NCBI GenBank assembly: GCA_029554925.1
Contig: JAKPUV010000648.1
Coordinates: forward strand, 1 to 7,365
Reading direction: 5' to 3'
Source of the DNA: Candidatus Hydrogenedentota bacterium
GTDB lineage: Bacteria > Hydrogenedentota > Hydrogenedentia > Hydrogenedentales > CAITNO01
DNA length: 7,365 nucleotides
A program made the translations under genes and the position numbers. Below are positions 1-3,894 of the stretch, piece after piece; positions within the stretch are counted from its first letter, which is position 1; every line of letters begins with the position of its first letter. Under the pieces are notes generated by a model that was not told the DNA's origin, searched no databases, and saw only the letters and a program-made list of their open reading frames with translations.

Positions 1-24
1 CAGGCAGGAAGTGGAAAAGCCCAT
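1..24 (-). CDS. possible start of a downstream gene (partial)
   Basis: An ATG at 24-22 on the minus strand is preceded by GGAGG (33-29) with a 4-nt spacer, a good Shine-Dalgarno arrangement. It opens a frame reading MGFSTSCL to the window edge. It lies 33 nt after the glycosyltransferase stop, so it could be the next gene of the same operon. Only eight codons are visible, so the product cannot be named and the call rests on the ribosome binding site alone. Confidence 0.35.
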
Positions 25-36
25 GTGTCCTCCATC

Positions 37-52
37 GGCGGGCGCACCCGCC
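37..52 (-). other. short hairpin between two genes
   Basis: GGCGGG and CCCGCC form a perfect 6-bp stem around a 4-nt loop, between the glycosyltransferase stop and the putative next ATG. No T-run follows on either strand, so it is not a convincing intrinsic terminator. It could be an intercistronic stabilising hairpin. Confidence 0.3.
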
Positions 53-57
53 GTCAC

Positions 58-1041
58 TCAGTCACCCCTGCGGGACGTCTCGTCCTCCGGCGCACCGGTC
101 CGCTCGTTCAACTGCATCTGGCGCAGGCGCCACCGGATCTCCTCCAGCAACTGCCGGTTAATGCCGATGAGGTCGGCCAGCAGGCTCACCACCACCAGCG
201 CCGCGCCCGTGCCCATGAAGAGCACGCCGAACAGCAACGACTGGATGTTTCCAGAGCCGCGGCCCTGCCAGTACAGGAACAGGAACCGGATGGCCGGAAG
301 GGTGCCCACGAAAAACAAAAAGACGCCCGGAAACGCGAAGAACCGGAAGGGCCGGTAGGTCATCAGGATGCGCACGATGGTGAAGAGGGAGCGCTGGAGG
401 TAGGACGGGATGTTGCGGATCAGCCGCGACGGGCGGAGGTTGGGATTCGTCCGCACGGGCACCGACGTGATGGCCATGTTCTTGCGGCCCGCCTGGATGA
501 TCGTCTCCAGCGTGTACGTGTAGTCGCCGAAAACGTTCAGCCGAAGCGCCGCGTCGCGGCTCATGGCACGGAAGCCGCTCGGCGCGTCGGGGATGCTGGT
601 CTTGCTGGCCACCCGCACCACCCACGACCCCGCCTTCTGCAGCAGTTTCTTCAAAGGCGACCAGTGCGCCACCTCGTCAATCGGCCGCGCCCCCACCACG
701 ATCTCCGCCTCATTCCGCAGGATCGGCGCGATCAGCGCGGGGATGTCCGCCGCGTTGTACTGGTTGTCCGCGTCCGTGTTGACAATGATGTCCGCGCCCC
801 GCGCGATGCACGCGTCCAGCCCCGCCATGAACGCCCGCGCCAGCCCCCGGTTCGTGCGGAACCGGACCACATGGTCCACCCCCCGCGCCCGCGCCACCTC
901 CGCCGTCCGGTCCGAGGACCCGTCATCCACCACCAGCCACTCCACCACGTCCACCCCCGGAATGCTCCGCGGCAGCGCGGCCAGCGTGACGCCGAGGGTT
1001 TCCTCCTCGTTGTAGCACGGGATCTGAATGATCAGTTTCAT
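58..1041 (-). CDS. family 2 glycosyltransferase with C-terminal membrane anchor (DPM1/GtrB-like)
   Basis: This 327-aa protein has a GT-A fold glycosyltransferase 2 domain followed by a membrane region. Visible motifs are the N-terminal IIQIPCYNEEETL (residues 4-16), the nucleotide-binding VVDDGSSD (37-44) and the metal-binding DAD in NTDADNQY (88-95). Two hydrophobic segments lie at about 232-257 and 266-292, followed by a charged cytoplasmic-type tail. Relatives move a sugar from a nucleotide donor to a polyprenyl phosphate at the inner membrane, feeding glycan or glycolipid assembly; the sugar and acceptor cannot be read from sequence. The frame is open up to 1224, but I chose the ATG at 1041 because the conserved domain begins there and an ideal -10 box ends 7 nt before it. 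The gene lies downstream of the DGR but has its own promoter, so a functional link is not implied. Confidence 0.88.
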   Translation of the reverse strand: MKLIIQIPCYNEEETLGVTLAALPRSIPGVDVVEWLVVDDGSSDRTAEVARARGVDHVVRFRTNRGLARAFMAGLDACIARGADIIVNTDADNQYNAADIPALIAPILRNEAEIVVGARPIDEVAHWSPLKKLLQKAGSWVVRVASKTSIPDAPSGFRAMSRDAALRLNVFGDYTYTLETIIQAGRKNMAITSVPVRTNPNLRPSRLIRNIPSYLQRSLFTIVRILMTYRPFRFFAFPGVFLFFVGTLPAIRFLFLYWQGRGSGNIQSLLFGVLFMGTGAALVVVSLLADLIGINRQLLEEIRWRLRQMQLNERTGAPEDETSRRGD

Positions 1042-1048
1042 GGGAGGC

Positions 1049-1077
1049 ATTATACCAGCGCGCCCCCACGGGCGAAA
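1049..1077 (-). promoter_or_regulatory. extended -10 promoter giving a probably leaderless glycosyltransferase mRNA
   Basis: The minus strand reads TGGTATAAT: a perfect TATAAT (1054-1049) with an upstream TG. A weak -35 match, TTTCGC, lies 17 nt further upstream (1077-1072). Seven bases separate TATAAT from the ATG at 1041, which puts the expected start of transcription on the start codon. No Shine-Dalgarno sequence precedes the ATG, which agrees with a leaderless message. A small hairpin, GGGC-TTTC-GCCC style (1082-1069), overlaps the -35. Confidence 0.55.
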
Positions 1078-1209
1078 GCCCGAGAAAACGGCAAAGACCA
1101 GGCCGCCGGGACGGCAAGGCGGGACCTTCGCGCGCCGCGCGCTACCAGCCCCGCCCCGCCCGGGGGATTTGCCCTGCCGCACTGGGCGGCCGGGACGGGA
1201 TGCCATCCG

Positions 1210-1244
1210 GTTCGTCAGGCGCACTCCGGCGGTCCTGTCGGGCT
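1210..1244 (+). repeat. 35-bp TR flank, inverted copy of the VR flank
   Basis: This 35-bp segment next to the TR end matches the reverse complement of 3860-3894, the segment next to the VR end, at 30 of 35 positions. Four of the five differences are C here and T in the VR-sense copy; the other is C/G. TR and VR themselves are in the same orientation, so only the flank is flipped. It overlaps the TR end by two bases. Confidence 0.65.
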
Positions 1245-1373
1245 GAGGCCAAGCGAAACCCTATGTTGTTGTTCCGGTTCGACGGGTTGTTGTTGTTCCG
1301 ATTCGCCGAGCGGCAGTTCTGGGCGTTGTTGTTCCAGTTGCCGCCCCGGATGACCCGGTTCGAGGCCGTTGGA
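1243..1373 (-). repeat. DGR template repeat (TR)
   Basis: This 131-bp invariant template aligns without gaps to the VR at 3894-4024, matching at 113 positions. In the sense (minus) strand it holds 37 adenines, largely in runs of AAC codons; in the VR frame they spell GGNWNNNAQN and NRNNNNPSNRNNNIG. Of 18 TR/VR mismatches, 17 fall on TR adenines and only one on another base (C at 1352). This is the hallmark of adenine-directed mutagenic reverse transcription by a DGR RT. The A-poor 19 nt at 1261-1243 are identical in both copies and correspond to the IMH-like 3' end where homing is primed. The TR lies at and beyond the 3' end of the RT gene and overlaps its reading frame. Confidence 0.96.
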
Positions 1374-2370
1374 TGGCATCCGAAAATCTGCACACACTCC
1401 GCCGCCGCATGCCTGCGGAGGCGCCGTGGCGCGCAAAAGCGATCAGGGGCTCCACATGCCGGGCCGTTTCCGTCTCGTCCCACTCACCAGACGCAAGTTT
1501 CGCCTGCGCCGCCGCCAGTTTGCGGTGAAAACGCAGACGGCTCCGGCGCGACAGGGTGACCCGGCCGGGAAACACGCGGAAACCCAGGAAGGTGACGCCG
1601 CGCGGCAGGGGAACCAGGCAGGGAGGCTTGAGGGAGACGCGCAGTTCGCCCTCCAGAAACGCCGACACCTCCCGCAGCCACGTTTTGAGGGGACCCGGCT
1701 CGTCATGGAAGAGGAGAAAATCGTCCATGTACCGGACATAGCCCCGGCACCGGAGCTTTTCCTTCACAAAATGGTCCAGCGTCCCGAGGTAGTGGTTCGC
1801 GAAGTACTGGCTGGTCAGGTTGCCTATGGGCACCCCCTTGCCGGGGGCCGTCTCGTAGGAACCAATGATTGCGTCGAAGATTTCCAAAACGCGGCGGTCC
1901 TTGAACCGCCGCCGCAGAAGCCCCCGCAGAACCTCATGGTCAATGCTGTCGAAGAAGCGCCGCACGTCCAGTTTCAGGCAGTAGGCGAAGCGCCCGGCGA
2001 AGGCGCGCGCCCGCAGCACCGCGCGGTGGGTTCCCTTCCCCGTCCGGCAGGCATAACTGTCGTGAATCTGGTACGCCTCAAACACGTCATGGCAGCGGTT
2101 CATCAGCGCGTGGTGCGCCACCCGGTCGCGGAACGGTGCGGCGCAGATGACCCGCTCCTTGGGATCGTGAATGGTGAAAGACGCACAGCCCCCCGGAACA
2201 AAGGGGCCGTCCAGCAACTCCTGCCGCAGCGCGGCCAGTTCTTCCTCCAGGCGCGCCCGAAACCGGACAACCTCCGATGCGGCGCGCTTGCCCCGCTGGG
2301 CCTTCCAGAACGCCAGCAGCAGGTTCTCCCGGTCCGCAATCTCCGCCATCAGATTACCCGCCCGCTTCAT
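1261..2370 (-). CDS. DGR-type reverse transcriptase
   Basis: This 369-aa group II-intron-like reverse transcriptase copies TR RNA into mutated cDNA that replaces the VR. RT motifs in order: LKLDVRRFFDSIDH with the first catalytic Asp (132-145, D135), GVPIGNLTSQYFAN (179-192) with the SQ form typical of DGR and related RTs, the active site YMDD (214-217), and GVTFLGFRV (258-266). The conserved part ends near LIAFARHGASAGMRRR (309-324). No maturase-X or endonuclease domain is seen, as expected for DGR RTs. The ATG at 2370 is preceded by GGAG with a 6-nt spacer. The last 37 or so residues, with threonine runs, are TR read in another frame than in the target, so this tail is probably a by-product of the overlap. 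The TR and VR in the same window make a retron or group II intron assignment unlikely. Confidence 0.95.
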   Translation of the reverse strand: MKRAGNLMAEIADRENLLLAFWKAQRGKRAASEVVRFRARLEEELAALRQELLDGPFVPGGCASFTIHDPKERVICAAPFRDRVAHHALMNRCHDVFEAYQIHDSYACRTGKGTHRAVLRARAFAGRFAYCLKLDVRRFFDSIDHEVLRGLLRRRFKDRRVLEIFDAIIGSYETAPGKGVPIGNLTSQYFANHYLGTLDHFVKEKLRCRGYVRYMDDFLLFHDEPGPLKTWLREVSAFLEGELRVSLKPPCLVPLPRGVTFLGFRVFPGRVTLSRRSRLRFHRKLAAAQAKLASGEWDETETARHVEPLIAFARHGASAGMRRRSVCRFSDAIQRPRTGSSGAATGTTTPRTAARRIGTTTTRRTGTTT

Positions 2371-2412
2371 GGGCTGCTCCGTGCGTTATGTAGTCGTTCA
2401 TCCCCCGCCCCA

Positions 2413-2729
2413 CGTCATTCCCCGCGAAGGCGGGGAACCCAGCCATCCGTCTTTCCCCGCGAAGGCGGGGAACCCAGTCATCCGTCATTCCCCGCGCCGC
2501 GCCCTCTGGATTCCCGCCTGCGCGGGAATGACGGAAAGACGCGCGGGAATGACGGAAAGACGCGCGGGTATGCGGTGTTTGACTATCGCTGCGTCTCTCC
2601 GGTGTTTGGCTATCACCGCGTCTCTCCCCCGTCATTCCCCGCGAAGGCGGGGAATCCAGCCATCCGTCTTTCCCCGCGCAGGCGGGGAACCCAGCCACCC
2701 GTCTTTCCCCGCGCAGGCGGGGAATTCAG
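2413..2729. repeat. REP-like palindromic repeat array, downstream side of the GIY-YIG gene
   Basis: Forward units of 30 bp (CGTCATTCCCC...GGGGAAYCCAG) begin at 2413, 2448, a truncated one at 2483, 2630, 2665 and 2700. Within each trio the period is exactly 35 bp, with 5-bp spacers such as CCATC. Each unit contains a palindrome, TTCCCCGC-NNN-GCGGGGAA. An inverted 28-bp unit is at 2506-2533, followed by two copies of a GAAAGACGCGCGGG stretch and two of a GTGTTTG.CTATC stretch. The last unit ends at 2729, one base before the GIY-YIG stop codon. I see no gene in 2371-2729. Confidence 0.85.
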
Positions 2730-3023
2730 TCAGAACCCATCCTCCGACAAATCCCGCCATTCTGGATTCACTTCTTCGATCAGTCTCAGCTTCCATGCCC
2801 TGTTCCACTTTTTAATCCGCTTTTCCCGTGCAATGGCGGAGTACATGTCGTCATGGCGCTCATAGTAGACAAGCAAGTGAACGTTGTATCTCTTCGTGAA
2901 ACCTTCAACAAGCCCTTGTTGGTGTTCCCAGACCCGCCGCGCCAGGTCGCTGGTTACGCCGGTGTATAACGTTCCGTTCCGTTTGCTCGCCATGATGTAA
3001 ACGACGGGTTCTCTTCTGCTCAT
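2730..3023 (-). CDS. small GIY-YIG domain nuclease (YhbQ/UPF0213-like)
   Basis: This 97-aa single-domain GIY-YIG protein has the two half-motifs as VYI (residues 8-10) and LYTG (19-22). Other visible residues are R29/R30, H34 in RRVWEH, and the putative metal-binding E67 in AIAREKRIKKWNRAWK (63-78). The family cuts or nicks DNA, but the substrate of these short stand-alone members is mostly unknown. The start is supported by GAGGA with a 5-nt spacer before the ATG at 3023. Palindromic repeats abut both ends: one unit stops at the base before the stop codon, and an inverted unit lies 10 bp upstream of the ATG. This suggests the gene and repeats arrived or spread together. It is not a usual DGR component and probably interrupted the cassette. 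Confidence 0.9.
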   Translation of the reverse strand: MSRREPVVYIMASKRNGTLYTGVTSDLARRVWEHQQGLVEGFTKRYNVHLLVYYERHDDMYSAIAREKRIKKWNRAWKLRLIEEVNPEWRDLSEDGF

Positions 3024-3032
3024 GGCTGTCCT

Positions 3033-3192
3033 CTGGATTCCCGCCTGCGCGGGAATGACGGAAAGACGCGCGGGTATGACGGTGTTTGGCTATCACCGCG
3101 TCTCTCCGCCGTCATTCCCGCGCAGGCGGGAATCCAGTCCCCCGTCATTCCCGCGCAGGCGGGAATCCAGCCATCCGTGCGCGGGTATGACG
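3033..3192. repeat. REP-like palindromic repeat array, upstream side of the GIY-YIG gene
   Basis: An inverted 28-bp unit lies at 3033-3060 and direct units at 3110-3137 and 3143-3170 (period 33 bp, 5-bp spacer). A partial unit, GCGCGGGTATGACGG, ends near 3192. The block from 3031 to about 3120 is a near copy of 2504-2640 in the other array, but without that array's internal duplications. The GIY-YIG gene is therefore flanked by direct repeats of about 90 bp. These units have CCC/GGG stems, against CCCC/GGGG in most units of the other array. Confidence 0.85.
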
Positions 3193-3216
3193 GCACGCCT
3201 GTCTTCTTCATTCTTC

Positions 3217-3690
3217 TCACGTTGTTTGCCCGGTTGTCACTGGGTGGTCCGCCGCAAGGATATCCAAGAAACCCGCGCCGTATTTCCCGGCCTTCGCCTC
3301 GCCGAATCCGTCTATCTCGCGCAGTCCGGTGAGCGTTTTCGGCTTTCGCCGGGCCATCTCCGCCAGATGTTCGTTCGTGCAGACGGCATACACCGGCACC
3401 GCCTCCGCGTCCGCCAGTTCCCGGCGCCGGTCACGCAGCCGGGTGAACAAAGCGAAATCCGCCTCGCCCAGCACCTCCTTGTAGTCCACCCGGGCCTTCT
3501 CCGGCCCTTTCTGCTGCCCGGAGGGCGCGCCGTTTTCAATGTACTCCACACAGAAGGCCCAATACACCGAGCCCCCGTCCCGCACCAGTTCCTTGTGCGC
3601 CGTGATGATCCGACGCCCCCTGAGAAACCGGTTCAACTCCTGCTCCCCCTGTTCCGAATCCCCCACAGGCACCACAAAAAACTTGTACAT
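3217..3690 (-). CDS. HRDC-domain protein, probable DGR accessory factor
   Basis: This 157-aa protein has a distinct N-terminal part (about 1-55, MYKFFVVPVG...NRFLRGRR...YWAFCVEYIE) and an HRDC domain at about 75-148. In the latter, LFTRLRDRRRELA, VYAVCTNEHLAEMA (101-114) and the helix-hairpin-like LREIDGFGEAKAGKYG (123-138) are clear. HRDC domains of RecQ helicases and RNase D bind nucleic acid. Stand-alone HRDC proteins of this build are known beside DGR reverse transcriptases and are regarded as candidate accessory proteins in cassettes lacking Avd; I recall this from DGR surveys and could not check it here. The position between target and RT on the same strand fits that role, possibly binding TR RNA or the RT. 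The ATG at 3690 lacks a clear Shine-Dalgarno (GGGG is 11 nt away), so translation may be weak or coupled. The function is inferred. Confidence 0.85.
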   Translation of the reverse strand: MYKFFVVPVGDSEQGEQELNRFLRGRRIITAHKELVRDGGSVYWAFCVEYIENGAPSGQQKGPEKARVDYKEVLGEADFALFTRLRDRRRELADAEAVPVYAVCTNEHLAEMARRKPKTLTGLREIDGFGEAKAGKYGAGFLDILAADHPVTTGQTT

Positions 3691-3712
3691 CTTGTTTCAT
3701 GCCCCAAAATTT

Positions 3713-3737
3713 TTCCCGCCCGCCCTGCGGGCGGGAA
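3713..3737 (-). terminator. strong hairpin upstream of the HRDC gene, possible terminator or attenuator
   Basis: A perfect 11-bp stem (TTCCCGCCCGC with GCGGGCGGGAA) around an AGG loop lies after the target gene and 22 nt before the HRDC start. On the minus strand it is followed by AAATTTT, a short and slightly displaced T-run. It could partly terminate target transcription, so that the HRDC and RT genes are made at a lower level, or it could be a leader structure. Confidence 0.45.
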
Positions 3738-3780
3738 GGATTAAGACCCGCCAACCCGCCACGCTCCTGCGCGCGCCCAC

Positions 3781-3836
3781 GGAAACAACGCCGGCTGCAG
3801 CCCGGCTACGCACGGGCCTTGCCCGGCGCTGTTTCC
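3781..3836. repeat. 14-bp inverted repeat downstream of the VR, potential cruciform
   Basis: GGAAACAACGCCGG (3781-3794) and CCGGCGCTGTTTCC (3823-3836) pair at 13 of 14 positions around a 28-nt loop. The loop itself holds GC-rich pairing potential (GCCCGG, GGGCC, GCCCGG). The element begins 58 bp beyond the VR end. In the Bordetella phage DGR a hairpin just downstream of the VR promotes retrohoming; whether this longer, more distant structure does so is inference. Confidence 0.5.
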
Positions 3837-3859
3837 GTTTCTTGGCTTTTTTGTCCTTG

Positions 3860-3894
3860 AGCCCGACAGAACCACCGGACTGCACCTAACGAAC
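3860..3894 (-). repeat. 35-bp VR flank, inverted copy of the TR flank
   Basis: This is the partner of 1210-1244, matching in opposite orientation at 30 of 35 positions. It carries the last two target codons and the stop codon (TAG at 3888-3886). The breakpoint between homologous same-strand sequence and inverted sequence coincides with the TR/VR end. Confidence 0.65.

Larger units (their letters stand above)
1198..1381. repeat. 11-bp inverted repeat bracketing the DGR template repeat
   Basis: GGATGCCATCC at 1198-1208 is the exact reverse complement of GGATGGCATCC at 1371-1381. Each arm is itself a near-palindrome (GGATG-N-CATCC). Together the arms enclose the TR and its inverted flank. In a transcript they could pair and close a loop of about 160 nt containing the template. 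The outer copy lies at the TR boundary, where TR/VR homology stops. Confidence 0.5.

Noticed and set aside
25..1353. Plus-strand open frame of 442 codons
   Set aside because: It is opposite the glycosyltransferase, rich in Arg/His/Pro, with no recognisable motif, and it runs through the promoter and TR.
1142..1483. Minus-strand 113-codon frame containing an Asn-rich segment resembling the target C-terminus
   Set aside because: The similarity comes from the template repeat itself, read in the target frame. There is no ribosome binding site and the ends show no domain, so it is a non-coding template, not a second target gene.
2371..2412. Promoter immediately upstream of the RT
   Set aside because: TACATA/CATAAC-like sequences are present, but no -35 match stands at a proper distance.
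2413..2729. CRISPR array
   Set aside because: The repeats are regular (35 bp), but spacers are only 5 bp and nearly identical, units occur in both orientations, and no cas gene is visible. They are REP-like palindromes.
2171..2815. Plus-strand frame with repeated 'PREGGEPSHPSFP'-like peptides
   Set aside because: The peptide repeats are translations of the palindromic DNA repeats, not a repeat protein.
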